Of a DNA stretch of 64,000 bases, positions 24,427 through 35,375 are shown in pieces. The translations under genes were made by a program, and so were the position numbers. The DNA comes from Isoetes taiwanensis (lineage: Eukaryota > Streptophyta > Lycopodiopsida > Isoetales > Isoetaceae). Below the pieces are notes generated by a model. The model had not been told where the DNA came from and did no database searches. It worked only from the letters and a program-made list of their open reading frames with translations. The first letter of the stretch is position 1. Each line of letters opens with the position of its first letter. The stretch covers positions 62,001 to 126,000 of the forward strand of contig JAJEKV010000176.1 in assembly GCA_021234155.1 (NCBI GenBank), written 5' to 3'.

Positions 24427-24508
24427 GTGGCGGGCACCCCCTACCTCGACGTTGCTACCGTCGCCAGCAACACCCGGGTACCCCCTGCCCGCCACTTAGG
24501 GTTAGGGT
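24427..24508 (+). repeat. GC-rich module with inverted ends, copy 2
   Basis: Same module as 22499-22577. GTGGCGGGCA at 24427-24436 and TGCCCGCCAC at 24486-24495 are conserved, then TTAGGGTTAGGGT. Here a poly(T) run precedes the module instead of following it. Confidence 0.8.
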
Positions 24509-24678
24509 TTCGCACCGGGTACACATACCAATATTATACTTAAACCACGTTAAATCAATCATGACAACATCTACTACACCACCCAAATCTCATACTACTC
24601 CAAAATCCTCGCTCACTAGCTAACGATCTAACGAGTTAGTATGTGGACAAAGGTAATAGTTTGGCTTCCCGTAACCAT

Positions 24679-24689
24679 GCTCGATACCA
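24679..24689 (-). other. Probable primer-binding site
   Basis: Minus-strand TGGTATCGAGC, 1 bp from the LTR edge. It differs from the standard TGGTATCAGAGC by a missing A. It gives direction to the split LTR. Confidence 0.55.
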
Positions 24690-26145
24690 CTGCGGACGCC
24701 CCGAATATATACGGCGCCCGGGACGATACATACGGGGACTTTCCCTCCCATGGCAATCAGCTCACCATGAGCGGGGCCCTCCGCCTAACTCCGGACCATC
24801 TATAGAAAGATGCCCGTGAAGGACACGGGAGGTGTCATTCGCCCACACCTTCAATGGGGCTCCTAAGTCGCGAAGCGTGAATACATGTCGGCACACAAGA
24901 TAAATATATATATAAATAACCACCACGAAGGGTGGCACATCCATCCAAGTACTGACGGCAAAGAATATGCATCTAATCCTAAGGAAAACACCCTAAACCC
25001 CGTGTTCTACCCCCTTCCTGAGACTCACGTGAGGATGGACTGGATCGACTCTCTGCCTCAAGAGATCAACGCATTGAGGTATAACCGGGCGCTATCGGCA
25101 TAGAACATCGGCTAGGGTTGTCCACTCCATCCGCCCCTCCCAGCACACTTTGCAGATGAGTCCAATCATGCTATGGCGCCACTATAGCCTTCCCGACATG
25201 CAGACTCAAGGTATCACCCTCACGAGCCTACTACGGGGTTCATGAAGCCCCGTCCCCGATGAGGCAGGTCGGGAAGCGTCCCCCTTCCGTGATCACAAGG
25301 GTTCCATGGGTGAGCTAGAGAATACGTGCCGCATCAGCACCCCCGCATCCGCATCAGAACTTACTCACCCTAAATCTACTCAAAGTGCAAGATGCTCCAT
25401 ACGGATCACACCTCTACACCCGTGGAGTGTCGAGACCCATACCCGCCCTCTACGTGACCAGGCCATCGCCTAGCCCACCAGGGGAGTCTCGTGAGCCTTT
25501 TATGTTCGTGGCAAGACCCCACCCCACTTCACCACTGTGGTCCCTTGTTTGGTGCTAAGTCACTCCATAGCATCCACGACTCGGTGGTCTCTTGTACACA
25601 AAGCCGCAACTAATGGAATAATACGGGGCTCTATCTAGGAGCATACTACAATACATGGGCTCAGAGGTCTCTATCCCCCGTAATTCCCCCATTTCAAGAG
25701 TAATACTATGCAAAGAACTATCAATCCATCATTTAAGAGCAAGTACGTAATCGTAGATAAGGAGAACTCACCTTTGCAATCAAGGGTTAGTTCCTACAGT
25801 AAAAAGCATAGAGAACACAGAGAAACGTAAGAAATACACACAATAAGTGCCCAACAGGGCGCCCTCCCTACAGATAACACAAATTAAGCTACGGACTAAC
25901 CGGCCGACGGGCTTGGGATGGCTCCATCTCGATTTGCTGAAGGGTGCCTGGCTGCTGCTCCTCCTCCTCCATCTCCAATTGCTCCTAATTCGAATTGGGG
26001 CACAAAAGCCCTAATTTGGGTGTCCAAAATGGAAACCCTGCCTTGCCCAATCGATTTGGGCCAGGTGGCAGCTCCGGGTTGGCTAACATTATTAAGCCTT
26101 AAATTCGAATTAGGGTTAGGTTAGGTTTCCACCTTTATAATTTAA

Positions 26146-26172
26146 CTAGAAAAAGTGCCCAGCGTTGCTGGG
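26146..26172 (-). other. Helitron C 3' terminus
   Basis: Perfect 7-bp stem GCCCAGC/GCTGGGC with a 3-nt loop, 7-nt spacer, CTAG. Identical in hairpin, spacer and CTAG to the end at 58634-58661 on the plus strand, so the two elements share a 3'-end family. Confidence 0.9.
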
Positions 26173-27234
26173 CTTTTTGCTAAGTATAAGTTCAGAAACC
26201 AATAAAGATAGTGGATTCAAGCCTGAGAGCATCTAAAGGAAAAAAATGCTTCATATGCAATTTTCGATTTGTGGTTCTTCATGGATCTTGAATATGGGAG
26301 TGTCATTAATGATATTTTTGCATTGTTTTGACCAGGTAGATTATGTCCAATTGCTTTATTAGAGAAGTCTCTCCATATATGGTATTAGGTCTTCCATGTA
26401 GGTTTATGATCTATATTTGAGATTGGATATGGTTTAGCATACCAACATGCAGCATGATCAGAAGTAATTTGACTTTGAAAGAATAAACTTGTTTAAAGCA
26501 AAGGCAATACGTGGAGTCTTGCTATGGGGCTTACACTTGTTAATGTTGGTAAATGTGAAAATGATTTAAGTGCAACTATTTAGTATGTTAGTAGACCAGG
26601 CATATTGTCTCAATCACAATAGAGAACTTAAAGATTCCTTGTCTACTATTTTATGAATGCATGAATATGTCAGACATAAAGCTCTTATTTGCATAAATAG
26701 GCACCATACTTTGCAACAAAACAACAATTTCAGAAAGGCAATATACGAGTCTGCATATGTGTTGCAACAAAAAAAAAAGAATATCGGATTCTTTTTACTT
26801 GCAATCTGGAGCATATTTTAAAAACGAAAGCATTTAAAGATAGGATCTATGATCTTAAGGTTCAAGTCAAACTGTTTTTAGTATTTGTCAGGTTGTTTGG
26901 TACTGCTCCATTAATAATGGCCTTATCAAGAAAAATCACATGCTACTGGAACAATGCCACATGTTCAAACTTGGAGACATTCTTCTCTTGTCTATTCTCT
27001 TCTCTAATTTGGCATATTCATCTAATTTTTGTATTGATACATATGCAAAGCTTCTCTCATGGCAACAATTGAAAGGCTACGTGTTTCACAAAATTGAAGA
27101 CATCTGCTATTGCCTTGCAAAAATATGGTGCAATGCACCTGTCAAGAATAGTAACATTCCTCTGCCACTGATTTTTCTTCTAGATACTTCTAATTGTTCC
27201 TTCAAAATTGCATTGCATAATGATTTTGCACACA

Positions 27235-27390
27235 GTGAAAGGATTGTGGCAAGACCTGCAATGCAAGCACAATGATAATTATGTGGTTGGCATCTGTCTG
27301 AGAGGTGAAGTCTGAAGCGATAACATCACCAGATTATGAAGATACCTATGTAGATGTAAAAAAAACCTACCTGACGTTTCCTTGTGAAGC
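27235..27390. repeat. 156-bp direct repeat in Helitron C, left copy
   Basis: GTGAAAGGATTGTGGCAAGA ... CCTTGTGAAGCG matches 29846-30002 with only a handful of changes. The two copies bracket the captured gene segment. Confidence 0.92.
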
Positions 27391-27919
27391 GGAATCGCGT
27401 CCATAGAGCGAAAATGAGTTCAGGCTGCATGATTTGAGTGGAGAAAGAGCATAAACGAAATAGAAAATGCTATGCTATCTTAGCAAAGAATTACAAAGTC
27501 TAGTTTACCTCCATAGAGCCTAAAAGAATTCGGGCTGCATATGAACCTTTTTTCAAATTCGGCCTGCTAAAAATGTTAGAAACAAAGCCTTACATTTCTA
27601 CTGCAGGCCAAAACTTCCATCATACTGAAGTAGATATATTCCATAGAAGACATTTTCTACGGCAACTATTGATGCAGATGTTCAAGACACTATTCAAATC
27701 CATATGCGTCAACGACCCAAACGTTCCAAAGAAAAGCCCGCACCAAAACGTTCAAAGATAAGCATAGAGACAAAGATTTTGGACATAGCATAAACAGTGA
27801 TTTGGAGAAGCGATTTGCCTCAACAAAGTGCTCTGCGTGATTCTTCTTATGCTCTGACTGGCAGTCCATATGAGCTAACAAATGCTAGCATTACAACAAA
27901 AGCAGTATACGCATGCTGT

Positions 27920-28670
27920 CATTTTTTCTCTGGTCGTAGGATGTTAAACCCTTCATATATCACCAAGATGCGGATGAGAGCCACATATCCAATGGTGTGG
28001 TGGTATATGTTCCAATACCACCTGAATTTATGATCCTTGTTAGGTCTTAAAAGCAATGACATGATCTGTAATACAAACAAGAGGCACTTGAATGACACCA
28101 TCGCCGAGAGTTTGAAAAAACAAGAATAGCCTTCTTGTATATACCCGCAATGTTGCCAAAGCAAAAATGGTAGTTCCGATGTTGTGATGTTCATGGTGAA
28201 CCACACCTTTGAATAGCTCCCAAGTCTTAAACCAACTGCCCAACCAACAAAACCAAAGACTCAAAAGTTCCATGGATGTAGAACCAAAGCAGGATTTGCA
28301 AACTCAAAGGGCCTCAAATATCCCATGGGTAGTAATATTCCCCATCATATTATGTTGATTGCCCCATGCCTCGATATCCAAGAAAAGACAATAAATATAC
28401 ATTTCGTGAGAAAAACATAAGAAGAAAGACAAACATGGCACAAAATTCCTAATAGGAAAGACAATAGTACTTACATTCTTCACCTCTAGGTGAGGTGGTT
28501 CCACAGAGCAGCTCGCCAAAGATGAATATCAAGAATGTCGACACCCCTTAGATTACCGCCTTTAATATCATGTGCTAGTGGCCTAACATCCATCATTCCC
28601 GGTCCCCTGCTCCAAATGTGAACCAGTTTGGTTTGATTTGGCTTAAGTCAAGAGTGGCAAAGATGGTTAT
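27920..28670 (-). pseudogene. Captured cytochrome b561/DOMON gene fragment
   Basis: Pieces in order on the minus strand match plant cytochrome b561/DOMON proteins (plasma-membrane ascorbate-linked electron carriers). They are IFATLDLSQIKPN and a VHIWSRGPG..RPLAHDIKGGNL linker (~28665-28540); HGAINII.WGILLPMG with a stop in place of Ser (~28370-28310); RPFEFANPALVLH; GFVGWAVGLRLGSYSK; then, after a frameshift, VHHEHHNIGTTIFALATLR. A GT..AG intron (28144-28066) separates this from LLLRPNKDHKFRWYWNIYHH and GY...FNIL. The HH and YHH histidines correspond to haem-ligand regions. Stops and frameshifts make it non-functional. The intron shows capture at DNA level, not from mRNA. Confidence 0.85.
28066..28144 (-). 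other. Intron within the captured b561 fragment
   Basis: Donor TTGCGG|GTATATAC and acceptor TATTACAG|ATCATG, 79 nt. Joining gives TLR-IMSLLLRP, in frame and at the place expected from the family (TLQVFALLLRP). Confidence 0.8.
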
Positions 28671-29845
28671 TCGTCACCACGAATATCAACCGCATTGTTA
28701 AGTATTCTCGGTCGATGGGCGTGCAAGGGAGGAGTGCCAAAGAATGTTGTCATATGTCGGTTTATATTGAAAAATATTGCTACCATTTGAACTTCTAAAT
28801 CCAAGCAAAACACCGGCACCAATCATTGAAGGAACACATAAACTAAGAGAAAACTCGGCAGAGGTCGCCTATGGCATTGGCAATGCAAGAATCACCATGC
28901 TTACAAAAAGGATGCCTACCAGGATGGGTATTAAATCTGGGTCGGCCCCTTGCTCATGTGTTTGGGTTTTACGATCATGGAGCCACTTCTCTGCAAGGCT
29001 ATGCTATGTCATTGTAATCATGCTTTCTTGGTTCTTTGTGTAGTTTAGGTTTTTAACTTATAGCAAGATGTATGACTTTTATCGCTTGAAATCGTTAGCC
29101 ATATAATTCTTCCAACTATTTTTAAACCGCATTTTTTTTTCGTGGTCCTAATTCTCGATTCCATGAACGTTGTTTATGTTGTGCATCTTGGAGTATGATA
29201 ATGTGCGATTTCAAGCAGCGCAGAGCCTAGAAATTTGTGGGGAGGTATCATTGATGCCGGCATAAAAACATCAAGGATCTTACAGATTTAAAGTTTCTAA
29301 ACTTTGTCACGAATTTTCAGCTCACACGATCAAGCCCTTTCTTCTCTATCCGCTATGGATAGGATCTCTCGTGGTTCTATGATGTGTGCCTGTCTTGTAT
29401 TTGAGAGTTTAACTATGGATAGAATGTGTAATGTAGAGCTCGCTTATTATAACCTATTGGCTACTCGCGGTATGTGGTTGACAAATCGTGAATCACTAAC
29501 TGCTGGCAATTGCTCAATAACAAATGCCGGTCTCAAAGATTTGATTCCTCTCAAAAAAACTTGACGTCATTAGCCCCTAGTCATGTAAACTCACATTTAC
29601 TGCAATTTTCTTGGATTTTTGGTAAGCGTGAAATGAACATTTTCAAGAGCAAGATTGGAGTTCAAAACTGCCATGAAGACATACCTCAACATCTACGTTT
29701 ATACTGCCATAGTTTCTCACGATCCAAGTTGCCTTTGTCAATAAGACTTCTTATCGCCTGAAAATGCATGCTCGAAATAAATAAAAGCCATCTAGCCAAC
29801 ATATGAATGTTAGAATTGAAAACTTATGACTGGAAGAACGGACCT

Positions 29846-30002
29846 GTGAAAGGATTGTGGCAAGACCTGCAATGCAAGCACAATGATAATTATGTGTTTG
29901 GCATCTGTCTGAGAGGTGAAGTCTGAAGCGATAACATCACCAGATTATGAAGATACCTATATAGATGTAAAAAAAACCTACCTGATGTCTCCTTGTGAAG
30001 CG
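29846..30002. repeat. 156-bp direct repeat in Helitron C, right copy
   Basis: Partner of 27235-27390, same orientation, ~2.6 kb apart. It could reflect two nested or fused Helitrons of one family, or an internal duplication during capture. Confidence 0.92.
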
Positions 30003-30350
30003 CAGACTTTGTTGAGTATTGTAGTTCATTGTGCTCTCTAAAAATGCCCATCGCTCCATAGACATAACCTTCAACACAAAACCAGTGTAAATGACCTTGT
30101 TCAAGCCCCCGAAAGGATGCTTTGTAATCGATCCCTATTTACATGCATTTCCAAAAACATACTTCCGGTCAATAGGACGTCGTTTCGGGCATGCATTAAC
30201 CTAGGCAAAATAATAACTAATTATTGAACGGCTTAAAATAAATATTTTTATACACAATAAAATTAACGGACAAGATCGCGCACAAACTATCCTAAAACGG
30301 CTTTATTATTATATATAGATATAGATTATTAACATAGCTAACCTTAGCTT

Positions 30351-30381
30351 ATGAATAATTAATGTGCCATTAATTATTCAT
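30351..30381. repeat. Perfect inverted repeat inside the split LTR
   Basis: ATGAATAATTAAT (30351-30363), loop GTGCC, ATTAATTATTCAT (30369-30381). It lies 57-87 bp inside the U3 edge. The LTR at 58856-60492 has a different palindrome in a similar place. Confidence 0.85.
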
Positions 30382-30437
30382 AGTGACGTGTCACGTATTT
30401 ATACTTAAAAAGACGTATAAATACGTGGAACGTCACA

Positions 30438-32845
30438 GCTATATTTCGTTCCCTCATTGTGGACGTAGGCCTATAAACATGCTTTAGAGTCTTCTTCTAT
30501 TGTTAGCTCTTAAATCGATAAGTACAGTTCATTTGGAGGTGTCAGGTCTTTGCTTTTTTTATTTGAAGAGGCAAAAGAGTAGTATATGTTCTCAAATCTT
30601 TTGGGACATTGAATATGCAACTCCAATATGTATACAACTGATCGAAATGATGTGGAACCAGCAGAGGATTGCCAGAACATTCAGCTGAGGTAAAATCCTT
30701 AGGATCTTGATATTTCAACATGTAGATCAGTGTTGTTAATATGTCTAGAAGATCAGGATTTGAAAGAAAGCATTTTTTGTGCATGATTAAGGTTGTAGGC
30801 AAAGTTGTGAATCACTACGAATTATCTATGATAAAACATTCTTTCTTTCTTTTTTTCTTTCGTTTATATCAGGTTATTCTTCTTGCATGTCATGAGACTG
30901 ATAGGACTTCTGCTGCAATAATCAACCTGCGTGTTTCTATTACTCATATTAAGCAATCACAAGAGACTGGCTGTTATTGGCCTCTATTTCAAATGCATCA
31001 TGTTGTCAATGCAAAATTATAGAAACACTCATTGAAATCCTGCAATTTTAATTTGTGTTTCTTAACCCATAACACAATGCTGGATGTCTGCAGGCATTAC
31101 AACAGTTAAGAGGGATGAGCATGGAACACAGAATGAATGCTTCAATGGCATATCAGTTATGGATGTGCATTTCTCCTTCAATTCCATTACTCACAACAAA
31201 TGGAGTTCTGATAGTTGATGCTCATATAGCCCAAAAATTGCACCTTGACATGAACGAAATCTTTGGTTATGCAACCATCTTTTTAGCGAGCTATGTTATC
31301 TGTTGTAGCTCAAAAATTGCACCTGGACACAAGAGCGAAATCTTTGGTTATGCAACCATCTTTTTTGTGAGCTAGGTTATGCAACCATGTTTTTTTTGGG
31401 CTAGATTATATGTTATGCTGCAAGAAACCAAGTTTAACTTATTTATCCTTTGTTCAATGCAGTTGCATGAACAGCCAAATCATCTTACCACTAATGTGGA
31501 CGCAAATAGATGATTGAAAATTTTACTTAGAATGCTTTGGATAGGACAATTGAACACCATACAAATATAAGCAGATGGAATGTGGGATTGCAAAAGTCAA
31601 TTCATATGGTTAACCTTATAAATATTTGAGACGTGATATTATATTTCAAAGACACATTCAAGAAATGTGTATGAATTTCAAAACAATATGCATCATGAGC
31701 TTACTACGCTACAATTTCATTGGTAAAAGTTAAGAGATTGATGCCTTGATTGGCATTTCAACTCAAGACACATTCAAGAAATGTATATGAATTTCAAAAC
31801 AATATGCATCATGAGCTTATTTCCAACTTCATTGGTAAAAGTTAAGAGATTGATGCCTTGATTATTATATATCTGTAAGCACCCATATGGCAATGGAATA
31901 CACTCTGTTCTTATGTTATAAAAGAAAAATGGTGAATAGTCTTGACAAACTTTAATCCTTATATGAACAATAACTTATTTCAAAATAAAAAGAAATATAT
32001 TCAGCCATAAATGCTCTGTAATATGCAAGTAGAAAGATTTGCAAGATCCCCTCTCCATGGGTATCATTTGCAAGCCACAGATATTGCAACAAGTCATCAC
32101 ATTAAATAATTTAGATTTTGGATATCCTACACGTACATTCAGGACAACTTCTCTTTCATTTGGGCCACCACTTGCTGATAGTTCATTTATCTATTGAGTG
32201 CTATTGTTGCACAATATTGAAAATTCTTGCTGGTATTGGGAATTCTTGCGGGAAGAGATGAATGTTTAGGTTTATTTAATAGGTTGTCATATCTTTTCAA
32301 AGATTTGGGACACATATATCGTTGTTTCTTTTCAAATATCACTTAGGCTGTGGGAATGCTTCATTCTTTATTCTATGCAACCATCAGATGCTTAACTATC
32401 ATAATTAGAGATGCTCATTATATCACTACACGTATATGGATTGGTAGATATGTTTAAATATGACCAACCAAAGCATATTGCCGACATGTGATCTAATATT
32501 TGTGCTACACAAAAACCATATGTATAATAACTAATAGACTCACCATTAAGATTTCCAACACACAATGAATAGAAAATTATTTTTTGTTGTTATAATGCTG
32601 GATTTGGAGTATGCAAGGAGTGTCTTCTTGACATTTCTATGTATTATATATCTTCTTTGGCATTTGTATTATGTAGCAAATCAAAACAAAATATGCAATG
32701 CCCCTCATACCCACACTCACATTCACACCTCCTTCCTCTTTAACATTATGTCAAATACAAGAATGCCACATTCTCTGTTCTAGCCCTTTCTTTATTTTTT
32801 TTCTCTATTTTTTCCTTTTCTATCTCCCGGAGCCATATATTTGGA
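30438..32845. other. No recognisable gene; two direct repeats
   Basis: Only short frames. A ~63-bp unit at 31235-31297 recurs at 31311-31373 (GAAATCTTTGGTTATGCAAC). A ~103-bp unit at about 31650-31752 recurs at about 31764-31863 (ACACATTCAAGAAATGT, AACAATATGCATCATGAGCT, GTTAAGAGATTGATGCCTTG). A third partial copy of the first unit's end (GTTATGCAACCATG) follows at 31376. No protein family recognised. Confidence 0.5.
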
Positions 32846-32898
32846 AACGTGCCACCAAGAGGTGGTTTCTAGCTGGAAAACACCGATTGGTGGCACGT
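32846..32898. repeat. Hairpin-forming inverted repeat
   Basis: AACGTGCCACCAA (32846-32858) and TTGGTGGCACGTT (32886-32898) pair perfectly. The inside (GGTGGTTT / AAAACACC) adds imperfect pairing, giving a compact ~53-nt hairpin. Confidence 0.8.
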
Positions 32899-32993
32899 TA
32901 CAGAAAGTAAGCCATGTGTACCCTATGATATTTGGATACGTGGCATATTCTCCACGTCAGCAAGATTGTTCTGAGAGCAGAGTAGCAGAGCAT

Positions 32994-33406
32994 TATGGCG
33001 GAGGTTTACAGAGCAGCGATCATCGGCAGCACAGCCTCTGACTCTTCTGGGAAAACCCAAGTAGTAGTAAAAACGGGATTATCTGTCTCAGCTATGGAAG
33101 GAATACAAGCTGCAGAGATTGTTAAAAAAGTAGCAAAACGCAAGTAGCAGAGTATTGCAGAGATTGGAAGGAACGCAAGCATGGAACGCAGTATTGAACA
33201 CAGGTATGGAAGGAATGCAAGTAGTAGAGATTGCAGAGAGTAGGGATATACCTGTAGCCTTCAATGGATTTGTGGAAGACATGGGCTCAAACAATCCAAT
33301 TCCTTATGCTGGAAATGCAGTTGCGCTTCACCACATCGAGTCACAATCTACAGAAAGTAGAGCTCTTCTTCCACTTGAAACGATATTTGCATCCACGGCC
33401 AGTTGA
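32994..33406 (+). pseudogene. Small unrecognised gene broken by an internal repeat
   Basis: ATG at 32994 opens a 51-codon frame (MAEVYRAAIIGSTASDSSGK, then TQVVVKTGLSVSAMEGIQAAEI) ending in TAG at 33149. The following DNA repeats the MEG.Q..EI coding unit two more times: GGAAGGAATACAAGC at about 33096, GGAAGGAACGCAAGC and GGAAGGAATGCAAGT. A second frame (33155-33406) carries GMEGMQVVEIAESRD and a plausible C-terminus ending LETIFASTAS. A tandem duplication may have shifted the frame of a once single ~110-residue protein. The family is unknown and chance cannot be excluded. Confidence 0.35.
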
Positions 33407-33984
33407 TACTTAGCGGCGCCAATTAGAGTAAGTAAACAGAAAATAACCAAGAAATAATAACAAAGGAAAAAAAGCAAAAAACATAGGGTACCCGTGGTTT
33501 ACGTATACAGGAATGGCATGTAAAGAGCCATTCTTGTAACGTGGAAGACAGTTAGAAATATTCTGCCCGGCTGTAAAAATCCTTGGAATGTAGGGTAAAA
33601 CTTCTGAATGCAGGGGTAAAACTTCTGAATGCTGGGTAAAATGGCTGGAATAGCAGGTAAATGCCTGAATTGTGGAGTAAATTTGCCGTAACAGGGAGCC
33701 GGGGAAGTTCTTCGCTGCAGTCAAGAAATGTCTTTGACATTCCTGGGTAAGAAAGTTGCCACGTGGCATGTTGCGATTGGAGGAAAACGGCAGAATGGTT
33801 CTAACTGTTTTTTACGTTTGAAGAATTGATCCCGTCCGGTCTATTCTAAGAAATAAAAAGTAAACCTAGTCCTTTATTTCTGAGATCAGAATCAGTGCTT
33901 CGACTCGGTATGCTTTGTTGCAAATTGGGGCATATTTATTTCGTGTCCTTAGCACATAAAAGAGCTTGACCTATTCTTTACCAT
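33407..33984. other. No recognisable gene; short tandem repeat
   Basis: An imperfect ~19-bp tandem (GGGTAAAACTTCTGAATGCA and variants) runs from about 33593 to 33675. The minus-strand frames across it (33410-33769, 33552-33740) look repeat-driven. Confidence 0.5.
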
Positions 33985-34610
33985 ACCGTAATGAACGGGA
34001 GGTTCAAATTACGCCATTATTCTTCCCATATTATAACGTGGAAAAATATCCGTCTTTTGCAGAGCGGCGCCGCCACGAGCATCATCCGCTGCATCTGATC
34101 ATCCGCTTCTACCTAGTGGCTAAGTACCTAGTTTTTTCAAGTTTTAGATGTGTTTTTTCAAGTTCTGTTGTTCCGACCTGTATCCTGTTGTAACCAGCGA
34201 GATTTGCAGAGTTTGCTCTGTGAACGGTTTTGCAAAGCTCTCTCGGAAATGCGAAACATGGGTTTTGTCTATTGAAGAAAGTCGGCAGCTTAATCGTCGT
34301 CTTTCTTAAGTGTTTTAAAGAAGAATAGAGCAAAGAAGGAAGAATGATCTTGAAGCTTCATACTGTTGTTGGATTCTACCGTTTTTTTAGCCATAGCCAA
34401 GATAGGATCCACCGGAACAGAGCAGTGTTCTGTGTGTGCAGACGAAGAGGACGCCCTTTTTTCCGTCGGGTTTCTTCTTTGATGGAGGTATGGCCCTTTG
34501 ATGGAGGTATGGAGGTTTCTCCATAGCAGCATGATAGGGGACCGAACAGAAGGCGATCCACCGTAATGCGAGCATGGGAGGGGGTAATTTGAACCTCCCG
34601 TCCATTACGC
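33985..34610. repeat. Inverted repeat flanking ~570 bp
   Basis: CCGTAATGAACGGGAGGTTC plus AAATTACGCC (33985-34014) is the near-complement of GGTAATTTGAACCTCCCGTC plus CATTACGC (34580-34607). The right arm also pairs imperfectly with CGTAATGCGAGCATGGGAGG at 34562-34581. Inside is a tandem TTTGATGGAGGTATGG at about 34479-34514. Possibly a non-autonomous DNA transposon; no target duplication recognised. Confidence 0.6.
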
Positions 34611-34613
34611 ACG

Positions 34614-34752
34614 GGAAAATACCCCCTCGGGTTTTAGGGGGCAATTTGCTTTCGCCCAGCCGGTGGCGGACGCACTGCTGCTCCGCCGCTCGTGCCGCCA
34701 CCACGGCGGCGGGCGCCCCCGCCATTACCCCTAAAACCCTCGGGTATTTTCC
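34614..34752. repeat. GC-rich foldback
   Basis: GGGAAAATACCCCCTCGGGT plus TTTAGGGGG (34612-34641) pairs with CCCCTAAAACCCTCGGGTAT plus TTTCCC (34727-34752) across a very GC-rich loop (CCGCCGCTCGTGCCGCCACC). Open frames across it on both strands are a by-product of the symmetry. Confidence 0.75.
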
Positions 34753-35375
34753 CTTATACATAGTCTTCTCTGTGCTCATTTCGTCGCTTGTCTAGCCATC
34801 AATCTTGGCGTCATGCTTTGAATTCTTTTTGTGGCTCTAGGACATGTTTTCTCGAATTCATCCTACATAAACTCTTCTTAAGATGTGCATGAACCCAAAA
34901 CAGGACCAATCGATTATTTTTTAAGCCTTTCAAATGGAACAACAATAACAAAAACTTTGCTTTAACTTCGAATGCATCAATTAAGCTAGTGATGGAGGGC
35001 ATAAATTTTTCTCAAGATGAGGCAGATAAGCGGAAAATAATCTTGAAGAGATCTATTGAAGGTTTGTTTTTGCCATTGTTTGATATGTAAGTTTTTGTGC
35101 AATCTAGAAAAATAAGACGTTTTATACCGTTTGCAACATGATGCATCATTTCATTTGATCAATGTTAGAGGTAAGCATGAATTCGTGTCTTGGTTTCTTT
35201 GCCCCTTTCTCAAGATCCAACTCTAGTTAATAGAAGCGCATTTTGTAGAGTAAAACCTCTGTGTCGGATGTGCAGTGGCATTATGAATTAAGACCTCAGT
35301 GGCCAAGAGATTTAATCATAACCTAAAGCCTTCCAACGGTGTGAAGAGCTCCGACATCAGTTAAGGGTCAATGAG
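34753..35375. other. No recognisable gene
   Basis: AT-rich; no family, repeat or regulatory structure recognised before the duplication begins near 35376. Confidence 0.45.

Larger units (their letters stand above)
26146..30325 (-). mobile_element. Helitron C, both ends present (4,180 bp)
   Basis: The minus-strand 5' end is TCTATATCTATATATAATAA at 30325, preceded by A. The 3' end is hairpin GCCCAGC-AAC-GCTGGGC, then ACTTTTT, CTAG (26149-26146) and T. This is the canonical form: 5'-TC, hairpin, CTRR, insertion at A^T without duplication. The host on either side is one LTR, which joins cleanly at 26145/30326. No Rep/helicase is encoded, so the element is non-autonomous. Its cargo includes a spliced cytochrome b561/DOMON fragment in the element's own direction and a 156-bp direct repeat on either side of that cargo. 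Confidence 0.88.
24691..30437 (-). mobile_element. Gypsy-type LTR split by a Helitron
   Basis: The two parts 24691-26145 and 30326-30437 join to ~1,567 bp and parallel the 1,637-bp LTR at 58856-60492. Shared blocks include GGCTAGGGTTG.CCACTCCAT with CGCCCCTCC, CTAGGAGCATACTAC and the right end TACGTGGAACGTCACA. The left edge is TGCGGACG (TGTGACG in the other LTR). Just left of it is minus-strand TGGTATCGAGC, like an initiator Met-tRNA primer site, so this would be a 5' LTR of an element running leftwards. The right flank shows no clear polypurine tract. No matching target duplication was found. Confidence 0.75.

Noticed and set aside
34387-34779. 130-codon minus-strand frame
   Set aside because: It crosses the GC-rich foldback and a tandem repeat; its sequence reflects those repeats, and no domain is recognisable.
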